Positions 8,448-15,818 of a stretch of DNA of 64,000 nucleotides are shown here, piece by piece. The position numbers and the translations under genes were made by a program. The DNA is from Microbacterium esteraromaticum (GTDB lineage Bacteria; Actinomycetota; Actinomycetes; Actinomycetales; Microbacteriaceae), in the NCBI RefSeq assembly GCF_028747645.1, contig NZ_CP118100.1, positions 310,001 through 374,000 of the forward strand. Direction: 5' to 3'. Every line of letters begins with the position of its first letter. The first letter of the stretch is position 1. The notes under the pieces are model-generated. The model worked only from the letters and a program-made list of their open reading frames with translations. It made no database searches and had not been told where the DNA came from.

Positions 8448-9776
8448 TCAGGCCGGGTCGCCACCGAGCGGTCCGACGGCCGCGAGCGGCTTGGGGTCGT
8501 CGGCGCCGGTCTTGCGCAGACGCGCGATGAGGTTTCCGAGGTGGTAGATCAGGATCGCGCCGACCGTGGCGAGCACGATGCCGCCGAGCTGGAAGCCCGA
8601 GTCGGGGTCGATGATCTGGAAGCCGCCCACAGCGACGATCAGGCCCACCGCGGCGGTGTACTGGTTCACCGGGCGCGAGAAGTCGACCTTGTTGTCGACC
8701 CAGATCTTGATGCCGATGACACCGATCAGACCGTACAGGGCCGTCGTGACGCCACCGAGCACACCGGCGGGCACCGAGTTGATGACGGCACCGAACTTCG
8801 GCGACATGCTCAGCAGGATGGCCGTGAATCCGGCGACCCAATAGGCGGCGGTGGAGTAGACGCGGGTGGATGCCATCACGCCGATGTTCTCGCCGTAGGT
8901 GGTCGTACCCGACCCGCCGAAGAATCCGGCCAGCGACGTCGAGATGCCGTCGGCGATCAGAGCCTTGCCGGTCTGCTTGTTGATCGCCGGGTCTTCGACC
9001 ATCGTCGCCACACCGCGCACGTGACCGACGTTCTCGGCGATGAGCACCAGCACTACGGGCAGGAACATCGCCATCGCCGACCAGGTGCTCGGACTGACGA
9101 AGTCGGGCAGTTCGAAAGTGGGGAAGCCGAGCCAGGGGGCCTTCTCGACGGCCGTGAAGTCGAGCTCTCCGCGGAACCCGGCGAAGATGTACCCGGCGAT
9201 CACACCGAGGAAGATCGAGATGCGCCCCAGAAAACCGCGGAACACCACGGCGAACAGGATCGTCACGGCCAGCGTGAACGTCGCTGTGATCGGAGCCAGT
9301 TCGTAGTTGCCGCGTGCGGCGCCGGCCAGGTTGAACCCGATCAGCGCGACGATCGTGCCGGCGAGCACGGGCGGCAGAAAGCGGTCGACCCACTTCACAC
9401 CGGCGATGTGCACGACCACACCGATGATCGCCAGCAGCAGACCGACGGCGACGATGCCGGCCAGGGCCGACCCTGTACCGGCCGTGGCGGTCGCGGCGGT
9501 CACCGGGGCGATGAACGCGAACGACGAACCCAGGTAGCTGGGCAGCTTGTTGCGGGTGATCAGCAGGAACAGGATCGTGCCGATACCGCTGAACAGCAGC
9601 GTGGTCGGCACCGGGAAGCCGGTGAGGATCGGCACAAGGAACGTCGCGCCGAACATGGCGACGACGTGCTGCACGCCGATGGCGATGGTGGCGGGCCAGT
9701 TGAGGCGTTCCTCGGGACGGACGACGGCGTCGGGCGCGACGGTGCGTCCATTGCCATGGATCTTCCACAGCGGCAT
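8448..9776 (-). CDS. uraA: uracil permease, NCS2 family
   Basis: A 442-residue NCS2 transporter with about 14 hydrophobic segments. Clear family marks are QHVVAMFGATFLVPILTG near the N terminus, and SGTTTYGENIGVMASTRVYS, which is the UraA-type substrate motif with its conserved Glu. It should import uracil with protons. The ATG at 9776 is preceded by GAGGAG at 6 nt. The 3' end is 12 nt from pxpBC, tail to tail. It lies downstream of purC on the same strand with a 119-bp gap that appears to hold its own promoter (TAGTGT around 9819-9824), so it need not be co-transcribed. Confidence 0.92.
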   Translation of the reverse strand: MPLWKIHGNGRTVAPDAVVRPEERLNWPATIAIGVQHVVAMFGATFLVPILTGFPVPTTLLFSGIGTILFLLITRNKLPSYLGSSFAFIAPVTAATATAGTGSALAGIVAVGLLLAIIGVVVHIAGVKWVDRFLPPVLAGTIVALIGFNLAGAARGNYELAPITATFTLAVTILFAVVFRGFLGRISIFLGVIAGYIFAGFRGELDFTAVEKAPWLGFPTFELPDFVSPSTWSAMAMFLPVVLVLIAENVGHVRGVATMVEDPAINKQTGKALIADGISTSLAGFFGGSGTTTYGENIGVMASTRVYSTAAYWVAGFTAILLSMSPKFGAVINSVPAGVLGGVTTALYGLIGVIGIKIWVDNKVDFSRPVNQYTAAVGLIVAVGGFQIIDPDSGFQLGGIVLATVGAILIYHLGNLIARLRKTGADDPKPLAAVGPLGGDPA

Positions 9777-9895
9777 GATGGCTCCTCGGGTCAGGATCGG
9801 GGTCAGGGCTGACGAAACACTATCGGTTCATCAGTCCTGGCATCCGAGGAAACTACGGCGCGCGGGGCGCGACCGCGCGCGGTGACCGGCGCGGG

Positions 9896-10759
9896 TCAGC
9901 CGCGCAGACGCTCGATCAGTGCGCGGTAGCGGTCGGCGGTGCGCTCGATCACGTCCTCCGGCAGCGCCGGCGGCTCGCCCTGGCGGTCCCAGTTGGCGGC
10001 CATCCAGTCGCGCACGATCTGCTTGTCGAAGCTGGCCATGCGCTCGTCGGGGGTGCTGCCCGTGCGCCAGGCCTCGGCGTCCCAGTAGCGGGACGAGTCG
10101 CTGGTGAGCGCCTCGTCGGCCAGGCGCAGCACGCCATCGGCATCGACGCCGAACTCGAACTTCGTATCGGCGAGGATCAGCCCCTTCGACTCGGCGATCT
10201 CGGCTGCACGCCGGTAGATCGCCAGCGAGGTGTCGCGCAGCTGCGCGGCGCGCTCAGCACCGACGAGTTCGACCGCCCGCTCGAAGGTGATGTTCTCGTC
10301 GTGCTCGCCCATCGGCGCCTTGTACGCCGGGGTGAACTGCGGTTCGGGAAGGCGGTCGCCGTTCTTCAGGCCCGCAGGCAACGGGATGCCGCACACCGTG
10401 CCCCGCTCGACGTACTCGGCCCAGCCCGATCCGGTCAGGTAGCCGCGCACGACGCACTCGATCGGCAGCATCTGCAGGGCCATCGCCAGCATCGATCGGC
10501 CGGCGACAGCATCCGGGATCTCGCCTTCGGCGATGTGGTTCGGCACATCGTCGAGCTGATCGAACCACCACATGCTCAGGGACGTGAGCAGCTCGCCCTT
10601 GTGCGGGATGCCGGGCGAGAGCACCGAGTCGAAGGCGCTGACCCGGTCGGATGCGACGACGAGGATGCGGGTGTCGGCAGGGTCATCCGACGCGTACAGG
10701 TCGCGGACCTTGCCCGAGTAGATGTGCCGCCAGCCGGGGATGCTCTGTGCTTCGCTCAC
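9896..10759 (-). CDS. purC: phosphoribosylaminoimidazole-succinocarboxamide synthase
   Basis: A 287-residue SAICAR synthetase. IYSGKVRDLYA near the N terminus is the nucleotide-binding signature, and LILADTKFEFGVDADG is the second conserved block. It joins CAIR and aspartate in de novo purine synthesis. The GTG at 10759 was chosen because the protein similarity begins right after it and a GATGAT -10 element ends 6 nt upstream. The adjacent GTG at 10762 is possible; an upstream in-frame ATG at 10801 would add unsupported residues. Other purine genes (purD, purM, purF) lie within the next 15 kb. Confidence 0.93.
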   Translation of the reverse strand: MSEAQSIPGWRHIYSGKVRDLYASDDPADTRILVVASDRVSAFDSVLSPGIPHKGELLTSLSMWWFDQLDDVPNHIAEGEIPDAVAGRSMLAMALQMLPIECVVRGYLTGSGWAEYVERGTVCGIPLPAGLKNGDRLPEPQFTPAYKAPMGEHDENITFERAVELVGAERAAQLRDTSLAIYRRAAEIAESKGLILADTKFEFGVDADGVLRLADEALTSDSSRYWDAEAWRTGSTPDERMASFDKQIVRDWMAANWDRQGEPPALPEDVIERTADRYRALIERLRG

Positions 10760-10765
10760 CACGAC

Positions 10766-10771
10766 ATCATC
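10766..10771 (-). promoter_or_regulatory. possible leaderless -10 of purC
   Basis: GATGAT on the minus strand ends 6 nt before the purC GTG. It is a weak match, listed because the spacing equals that seen before many other genes in this window. Confidence 0.35.
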
Positions 10772-10805
10772 CCATCCCCGTCGGCACGTGCGGGCGCACA
10801 TGAAG

Positions 10806-10841
10806 CGGTGGGCGGCGCGTCCGAGGACGCGCCGCCCACCG
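10806..10841 (-). terminator. strong hairpin terminator after the TM2/Ltp gene
   Basis: A perfect 17-bp GC-rich stem with a 2-nt loop (CGGTGGGCGGCGCGTCC paired with its complement) lies 36 nt past the stop of the 10878-11735 gene and before purC on the same strand. It has no T-run, as is common in high-G+C actinobacteria. Confidence 0.7.
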
Positions 10842-10877
10842 AGTCGGTTCGGTGCTCGCTGAGCCCGGCCCCGGCTG

Positions 10878-11735
10878 TCAGTCGTTCAGATGCGCGATGG
10901 CGTAGTCCGCCTCGGCAGTGGTGAACTGCTCGCCGTATTCGCTGGTGAGTTGGTCATGGATCGCCGCCGGCGACATCGACATCGTCTCCTGATAGGTCTT
11001 CGCCTTGGCGAGTGCATTCGCGTTCCAGTCGGCGTCGACGTTATCCACCGCGTACTGCGCGGCCTCGGCGGTGAACTGCTCGCCGTACTCGCTGGTGAGC
11101 TGGTCGTACAGTCCCGCCTTGCTCATGTGCATGAGATCGGAGTACGTCTGGGCCTTCTTCAGCGCTGACATGTGCTCGACGGGCACGGCCGGTTCGGCGG
11201 GCTCTTCTTCGGCGGGTTCCTCTTCTTCGGCGGGTTCCTCGGATGCCGCGGGCTCGGCGGCCCGCTCCGGTTCGGACGCGTCGTCGGTCTGCGCGACGAC
11301 CGGTGCGGGCGCGTCGGATGCGGGGCTGTCGGCGCCTCCGCCAATGGCCCCGCTGATCAGGCTGATCGCGACGACGACACCGGTGACGATCCAGGCGATC
11401 TTGCGCTGCTCCTGGTAGCCGTTCAACGCCCTGCCCTGGGAATCCCTGGTGCCGCCGGTAAGCACGACGACGAGGTCGACCAGCACCCAGATGCCGATGC
11501 CGCCCAGCGTGATCAGCTTGAGCAGGCCGGTGCCGACCTTACCGAGGTAGAAACGGTCCACGCCGAAGAACCCGAGCAGAAGTGCGAACAGCCAGGTGAG
11601 CAGGAAGGACTTCTCGCCCACGGGGGCGGTGGAGGCCATGGCGGGCGGCGCGACCGGTGCCGCGGTGGGGGCGCCGAGTGGGCTGCCGGCTCCGGGCGGC
11701 GGGGGAGGGGCGGGGGTGTCGTTCTGGAAGCTCAT
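10878..11735 (-). CDS. TM2-domain membrane protein with two C-terminal Ltp repeats
   Basis: A 285-residue protein. Residues 1-40 are Pro/Ala-rich. Residues about 40-105 form a TM2 domain ([22 protein letters not shown], two membrane segments). A third membrane segment follows ([20 protein letters not shown]), then an acidic linker (runs of EEPAEEE). Two copies of the roughly 45-residue Ltp repeat end the protein: [20 protein letters not shown]...[19 protein letters not shown] and [20 protein letters not shown]...[19 protein letters not shown]. Ltp repeats are known from surface lipoproteins and from a phage superinfection-exclusion lipoprotein; here there is no lipobox. The ATG at 11735 follows GAGGG. 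Divergent from the sensor kinase gene. Confidence 0.85.
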   Translation of the reverse strand: MSFQNDTPAPPPPPGAGSPLGAPTAAPVAPPAMASTAPVGEKSFLLTWLFALLLGFFGVDRFYLGKVGTGLLKLITLGGIGIWVLVDLVVVLTGGTRDSQGRALNGYQEQRKIAWIVTGVVVAISLISGAIGGGADSPASDAPAPVVAQTDDASEPERAAEPAASEEPAEEEEPAEEEPAEPAVPVEHMSALKKAQTYSDLMHMSKAGLYDQLTSEYGEQFTAEAAQYAVDNVDADWNANALAKAKTYQETMSMSPAAIHDQLTSEYGEQFTTAEADYAIAHLND

Positions 11736-11784
11736 GGTGGAGCCCTCTCGTTCGTTGGATGACGCAGGTGCGGGTTCGGGACAG

Positions 11785-11838
11785 GGTGCGGATGCCGGTC
11801 CCCAGCGACCGGAGGAACCGGCCACCGGCATCCGCACC
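11785..11838. repeat. 15-bp inverted repeat in the TM2/Ltp - sensor kinase divergent region
   Basis: GGTGCGGATGCCGGT at 11785-11799 is perfectly repeated in inverse at 11824-11838 around a 24-nt loop. It lies in the presumed 5' leader of the TM2/Ltp gene, so it could be an RNA structure or a protein-binding site. Confidence 0.7.
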
Positions 11839-11892
11839 GTCGTCTCAGCATGGCGACTGCGCGCGGTTCGCGGGATCGGCCGAGCGGGCACA

Positions 11893-11920
11893 GTCGTCTC
11901 TGCCGTTCGGCAGAGACGAC
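11893..11920. repeat. 12-bp perfect hairpin upstream of the sensor kinase promoter
   Basis: GTCGTCTCTGCC, a GTTC loop, and its exact complement, about 40 bp before the kinase -10. It could terminate an upstream transcript or act as an operator. Confidence 0.7.
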
Positions 11921-11960
11921 GGACGCCGCTCGGAGGACGCGTAACGTCGTACGTCGGGCC

Positions 11961-11966
11961 TACGCT
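11961..11966 (+). promoter_or_regulatory. -10 of a leaderless sensor kinase transcript
   Basis: TACGCT ends 6 nt before the GTG at 11973. No ribosome-binding sequence is present. Confidence 0.55.
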
Positions 11967-11972
11967 CGGACC

Positions 11973-13256
11973 GTGGCCACCGTGAACACTCCTGTACCCC
12001 CGCGCCGCCGTGCGCTGTCATGGGGTGGCGACGTCGGGCTGATCGTCGCGGGAACGTTGTTCGATATCGCCGCGCTCGTGAACGTTCCCGGAGCATGGGA
12101 GGTCGCCGAGGCTGAGGGCGAGATCAGCGTCACCGACTTCGGTACCGGGTTGGCGCTCCTGGTAGTTGCGGCGTGGATCACGGTGCGATGGCGCCGGACG
12201 GCGCCCTGGGTCACGGTGATCGCCGGGGCCCTGCTCGCCGTGGTCGGCATCTCGTATGTGCTGCTGCTCATCGGAGCGGTGTCGCTGGCTCGTCGGCGTC
12301 CCGATCGGCTCCGACCGATCGCGCTTGTCACCGCGGGGGCCGTGCTCCTGTTCGCTGTGCGTGAGGCTGTGACCGACTGGGGGTCGGCGTTGCCCTGGTA
12401 CTTCGGCCGCAGCCTCGGCGCGCAGTACGAACCCGCATGGATCGTGATGTCATTCGTGTGGGCGTTGCTCGCGCTGGGCGTGGCAGCCGCGGTGATGGCC
12501 CAGTCGCGGGTGAAGGCGCGCGCCGCGCAGAGCGAGATCCGCGCCGATCGCGAGCACCGGCGTGCGGATGCCGCGACCGAGCAGGTGGTGCGGCAGGCTG
12601 AGCGCGAACGCATCGCGCGCGATATGCATGACGCCCTGGCGCACCGGCTCTCGGTCGTCTCGTTGCATGCGGGCGCTCTGGAGGCTGCCGCGGCGGCCGG
12701 GCAAGGCGATGGCGGTGGTACCGGCGATATCGCCCGCACCGTGCGGGAACAGACGCACGCCGCGCTGCAAGACATGCGGGGACTGATCGGAGACCTGCGA
12801 CGCGGCGACGAGGCACCGCCGGCCCTTCCCGCCTCGATGCGGGCGATCGGGATGCTGCTCGCCGATCTGCGTGCCGGCGGAGCCCCGGTCGTGCCGTACG
12901 TCGTCCTCGAGTCGCCCGAGCGTGCTGGCGCTCTGCTCGATGGCGCGGTGTTCCGTATCGTGCAGGAATCTCTGACGAACGCGCTCAAGCATGCGCCCGG
13001 TGCGCGGATCGATGTGTTCGTTCAGGTGCGGCCCGCCGATGGTGCCCGCATCCGCATCGAGAATCCGCTGGTCTCGGGGATGAACGGGGCAACGGTGCCA
13101 GCGTATGCGGCGCCTGCTTACCCGGTGCCGGGCGGCGGCAACGGCACGTTGGGCATTCGCGAACGCGCCCAGGCGCTCGACGGCACCGCCTGGATCGGCG
13201 CGCACGAGGGTCTGTTCATCGTCGATGTGACCTTGCCCTGGCACGAGAGCGTCTGA
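11973..13256 (+). CDS. sensor histidine kinase, NarL-type (HisKA_3)
   Basis: A 427-residue kinase. The first about 150 residues hold four to five hydrophobic segments with short loops and no large extracellular sensor domain. A coiled stretch follows, then the H-box [20 protein letters not shown] with the phosphorylated His. The ATP-binding domain at the C terminus has the N-box ([15 protein letters not shown]) and a [10 protein letters not shown]-box. It should phosphorylate the response regulator encoded 22 nt downstream. The GTG at 11973 fits the -10 spacing; GTG 11982 is the alternative. The signal is unknown. The divergent TM2/Ltp membrane gene is a candidate target. Confidence 0.88.
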   Translation: MATVNTPVPPRRRALSWGGDVGLIVAGTLFDIAALVNVPGAWEVAEAEGEISVTDFGTGLALLVVAAWITVRWRRTAPWVTVIAGALLAVVGISYVLLLIGAVSLARRRPDRLRPIALVTAGAVLLFAVREAVTDWGSALPWYFGRSLGAQYEPAWIVMSFVWALLALGVAAAVMAQSRVKARAAQSEIRADREHRRADAATEQVVRQAERERIARDMHDALAHRLSVVSLHAGALEAAAAAGQGDGGGTGDIARTVREQTHAALQDMRGLIGDLRRGDEAPPALPASMRAIGMLLADLRAGGAPVVPYVVLESPERAGALLDGAVFRIVQESLTNALKHAPGARIDVFVQVRPADGARIRIENPLVSGMNGATVPAYAAPAYPVPGGGNGTLGIRERAQALDGTAWIGAHEGLFIVDVTLPWHESV

Positions 13257-13265
13257 AGTCGCGGC

Positions 13266-13271
13266 TAGGCT
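13266..13271 (+). promoter_or_regulatory. -10 of a leaderless response-regulator transcript
   Basis: TAGGCT ends 7 nt before the GTG at 13279, inside the short gap after the kinase gene. The regulator may therefore also be made without the kinase. Confidence 0.5.
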
Positions 13272-13278
13272 CAGGGGC

Positions 13279-13962
13279 GTGTCCCCGCCCGACGTCCCTT
13301 CCCCCGTGCGCGTGCTGGTTGTTGACGACGAACCGTTGATCCGTAGCGGCTTCCGCTTCGTGCTGGGCGTCGACCCGTCGATCGACGTGATCGGTGAGGC
13401 CGCTGATGGGGCCGCGGCGATCGAACTCACCCGCCTGCATCGCCCCGATGTCGTGCTGATGGATGTGCGGATGCCCGGCGTCGGTGGGCCCGAGGCGACG
13501 GCTGCGATCGTCGCTCAGTCCGATGCGTACGTTCTGGCGATGACCAGCTTCGACTCCGAGGGGCAGCTGTTGCGCATGCTCACGGCCGGGGCCAGCGGGT
13601 ATCTGCTCAAGGACGAGGCGCCGGATCGGATCGTCGATGGTGTTCGCCGTACTGCCGCCGGAGAGACAGTCATCTCGGGCCGCAGTACGGCGCAGCTGGT
13701 GCGCAGCGCGGTGGCGAACGAGGGGGGCGAGGGGCGCCGCGCGGCTGCTGAGCGCGTCGCCGTGCTGACGGGGCGTGAACGCGACGTGGCGCAGGCGGTG
13801 GCAGGCGGAGCGACGAATCAGCAGATCGGGGCCGCGCTGCACATCTCTGCTGGAACGGTCAAGACGCACCTTGAGCAGGTGTTCGCCAAACTCGGTGTGC
13901 GCAACCGTGTGCAGGTCGGGGTGATCTTCGAACGCGCTGGTCTCGGACCCGCCGAGGTCTGA
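13279..13962 (+). CDS. LuxR/NarL-family response regulator
   Basis: A 227-residue regulator. The N-terminal receiver domain has the acidic pair VVDDEP, the phosphorylated Asp in VVLMDVRMPG, and the conserved Lys in YLLKDEAP. The C-terminal LuxR helix-turn-helix starts with LTGRERDVAQAVAGGATNQQI and contains the recognition helix ISAGTVKTHLEQVFAKLG. It is the partner of the kinase just upstream. The linker is Ala/Glu-rich. Confidence 0.92.
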   Translation: MSPPDVPSPVRVLVVDDEPLIRSGFRFVLGVDPSIDVIGEAADGAAAIELTRLHRPDVVLMDVRMPGVGGPEATAAIVAQSDAYVLAMTSFDSEGQLLRMLTAGASGYLLKDEAPDRIVDGVRRTAAGETVISGRSTAQLVRSAVANEGGEGRRAAAERVAVLTGRERDVAQAVAGGATNQQIGAALHISAGTVKTHLEQVFAKLGVRNRVQVGVIFERAGLGPAEV

Positions 13963-13975
13963 CGCTCGTTCAGCC

Positions 13976-14461
13976 TCAGCGCAGCAACGCGATGCCCGCC
14001 TGGCCGATGCCGGCGAAGATCAGCGCCCACATGATGATCGAGACGATCTGCCAGAAGATGACCGCGTTGCGGTTGGCGCCGAACGAGACCATCATTCCCG
14101 AGGTGATCTGGCTGGGCAGCACGGTCTGCCCCAGCAGGCTGACGCCGGGTACTCCGAATCGGTCGAACATGCGCTTGACCTTCTGGCGGCGCGCTGAGGG
14201 TTCGGGCAGTTCCTCGCCCTGCGCCCTGCGGGCCAGGACCTTCTGCCGTGCGGTCGCGGCGACGAAGACGAAGGCGAGCATCGAGAGGGTGTTGCCGATG
14301 ACGGCGGCGGCGACCGCGATGGGCAGGGGTACGCCGGCGACGACACCGATCAGGGTGCCGAAGTACGACTCGATGAACGGAATCGCCGCGGCGAGCATCA
14401 CACCCGCCCACTGCAGCCAGGTGGGAAGGGACTGGGTGAAATCGACGAGCGCTTCGCTCAT
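13976..14461 (-). CDS. small membrane protein, probable small multidrug export family
   Basis: A 161-residue protein with about four hydrophobic segments. AGVMLAAAIPFIESYFGTLIGVVAG and the AAVIGNTLSMLAFVFVAA stretch resemble the small multi-drug export (Sm_multidrug_ex) family, and GQTVLPSQITSGMMVSFGANR recalls a symmetry-related second half. The family name is historical and transport has rarely been tested. The ATG at 14461 was chosen because similarity begins there, although the frame opens about 13 codons earlier. Divergent from an XRE regulator across a region full of inverted repeats, which suggests that the regulator controls it. Confidence 0.6.
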   Translation of the reverse strand: MSEALVDFTQSLPTWLQWAGVMLAAAIPFIESYFGTLIGVVAGVPLPIAVAAAVIGNTLSMLAFVFVAATARQKVLARRAQGEELPEPSARRQKVKRMFDRFGVPGVSLLGQTVLPSQITSGMMVSFGANRNAVIFWQIVSIIMWALIFAGIGQAGIALLR

Positions 14462-14475
14462 GACGGCCTCCGGAA

Positions 14476-14570
14476 GTGTAAAGCGTACTTGACGTGACAA
14501 GTGTGCTTGACACGAGTGGGCCCTGTCAAGCTCGCTTTACACAGGTGTGTCTCCTGTCCTACGGTTGACA
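14476..14570. promoter_or_regulatory. nested inverted repeats and divergent promoters (XRE control region)
   Basis: Three nested inverted repeats: GTGTAAAGCG (14476-14485) with CGCTTTACAC (14533-14542); ACTTG (14487-14491) with CAAGT (14498-14502); CTTGACA (14506-14512) with TGTCAAG (14524-14530). The half-site CTTGAC/GTCAAG recurs, and TTGACA appears again at 14565-14570. TTTACA (14536-14541) and TACGGT (14560-14565), 18 bp apart, form the promoter of the XRE gene, whose GTG lies 6 nt after the -10. The arrangement suggests autoregulation by the small XRE protein plus control of the membrane gene on the left. Confidence 0.65.
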
Positions 14571-14571
14571 C

Positions 14572-14766
14572 GTGCGCAGCCGTGTCAAAGAGCTCAGAAC
14601 CCAGCAGGGGCTGTCTCAGCAGGCGCTCGCGAGCGCCGTCGGCGTCTCGCGGCAGACGATCAATGCCATCGAGACGGGCCGTTACGACCCGTCGCTGACG
14701 CTCGCCGTGCACCTCGCCCGCCATTTCGGATCGACTGTGGAAGAGGTCTTCGATGTCGATGGATGA
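14572..14766 (+). CDS. small XRE-family transcriptional regulator
   Basis: A 64-residue protein that is almost only a helix-turn-helix: KELRTQQGLSQQALASAVGV, then SRQTINAIETGRYDPSLTLA. This short type (as in YozG-like regulators) is usually paired with a small membrane protein gene, and one overlaps its end here. The GTG start sits 6 nt after a TACGGT -10, so it is probably leaderless. Confidence 0.88.
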   Translation: MRSRVKELRTQQGLSQQALASAVGVSRQTINAIETGRYDPSLTLAVHLARHFGSTVEEVFDVDG

Positions 14767-15199
14767 CCCCGGCTCGACTCAGGCGACGTCTGCCAGGAAA
14801 AGCCGACGCTGGCCGCTCTCGCCGCACAACACCATCCTGGTGGCGGGCTGCCTGATCGCCGCGGTGGTGTGCTTCATTCTGGGGCAGACGTACATCGGCG
14901 TAGTGGTGACGCTGGCGGCCATCGCCGCCGGCGTCGGGGCTGTGTTCGCACGTCGAGGTCGCGCCGGCGACCTCGAACGGATCAACGCCCTGGAATACGC
15001 CGACGAGAGAGACCGTGCGGCAGCCACCAAGGCCCTCGCCGCCGTGGGCGTGCTCGCCCTGGTGCTCGCGCTCGTGCAGCTGATCGTGCTGGTCATCATC
15101 GAAGCCGATCCGCTGACCCGTCTGCTCAGTGCCGGGCTGGTTCTCGCGCTGTCGTTCGGGTGGCTGTTCGCCAACTGGTACTTCGTGCGCCGCGGATGA
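14753..15199 (+). CDS. small membrane protein coupled to the XRE regulator
   Basis: A 148-residue protein with a basic N terminus, two hydrophobic segments near residues 28-66, a charged middle (RRGRAGDLERINALEYADERDR), and two more hydrophobic segments before a short C-terminal tail. It overlaps the XRE gene by 14 nt in another frame, preceded by AAGAGG, so the two are translated together. Proteins with this layout (DUF2178-like) often accompany small XRE regulators; the function is unknown. Confidence 0.75.
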   Translation: MSMDDPGSTQATSARKSRRWPLSPHNTILVAGCLIAAVVCFILGQTYIGVVVTLAAIAAGVGAVFARRGRAGDLERINALEYADERDRAAATKALAAVGVLALVLALVQLIVLVIIEADPLTRLLSAGLVLALSFGWLFANWYFVRRG

Positions 15200-15216
15200 G
15201 CCCGCGCAGATCGTGC

Positions 15217-15222
15217 TCTAAT
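15217..15222 (+). promoter_or_regulatory. -10 of a leaderless GNAT transcript
   Basis: TCTAAT ends 6 nt before the ATG at 15229. Confidence 0.5.
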
Positions 15223-15228
15223 CGACGG

Positions 15229-15759
15229 ATGCCGATCACACTCGCCGTCCCGTCGCTGTCACTCTTCGACCCCTGGGCCGAAGCCGTCACCGAGTACGGT
15301 GACGTGCACATCCACGGCGCGGGTCTCGAGCGCGGCACCGTGCCCGATCAGCAGGCCTGCGAGGACTTCGTGGCCAAGGCCGAGCTGTACGCGCGCCCGG
15401 GCGCGGAGCTCCCCGAGGGGCACGTGCCCTGCGAGTACTTCTGGATCACGGATGGCCCCGACGTCATCGGCTTCATCGCGTTCCGTCGTGAGTTGAACGA
15501 CTGGCTGCGCACCTACGCCGGCCACATCGGGTACTCGGTACGGCCGTCCCGGCGTCGCGAGGGCGTCGCCGGCGCCGCGCTCGGCCTCGTCCTCGATCGC
15601 GCGCGCGAACAGGGCTACGACCGCGTCATGCTCACCGGCGACGACGATAACGTCGGTTCGGCGCGCACCATCGAGGGCGCCGGCGGCGAGCACGTCGACA
15701 CGATCGACGGACCGGATGCCGGACACGGTCCCATGCGCCAGTACTGGATCACGCTGTAG
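15229..15759 (+). CDS. GNAT-family N-acetyltransferase
   Basis: A 176-residue acetyltransferase. The core strand and acetyl-CoA loop are seen in IGYSVRPSRRREGVAGAALGLVLDRAREQG (motif A with a basic RRREGVA loop), followed by VMLTGDDDNVGSARTIEGAGG, the usual helix that closes over the cofactor. The ATG at 15229 fits both the promoter spacing and the domain start. The substrate cannot be predicted. Confidence 0.85.
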   Translation: MPITLAVPSLSLFDPWAEAVTEYGDVHIHGAGLERGTVPDQQACEDFVAKAELYARPGAELPEGHVPCEYFWITDGPDVIGFIAFRRELNDWLRTYAGHIGYSVRPSRRREGVAGAALGLVLDRAREQGYDRVMLTGDDDNVGSARTIEGAGGEHVDTIDGPDAGHGPMRQYWITL

Positions 15760-15806
15760 GCGGCACTCCCGCGGCCGCCGGCCGCACACAGACGCGCCGC
15801 GTGGGG

Positions 15807-15812
15807 CAGAGT
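15807..15812 (+). promoter_or_regulatory. possible -10 of the P-type ATPase gene
   Basis: CAGAGT ends 6 nt before the ATG at 15819. GTGGAG in the same stretch could instead act as a ribosome-binding site. Confidence 0.35.
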
Positions 15813-15818
15813 GGAGCC

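Noticed and set aside
10760..10801. Upstream in-frame ATG as the purC start
   Set aside because: It adds residues not found in the family and would cover the likely promoter.
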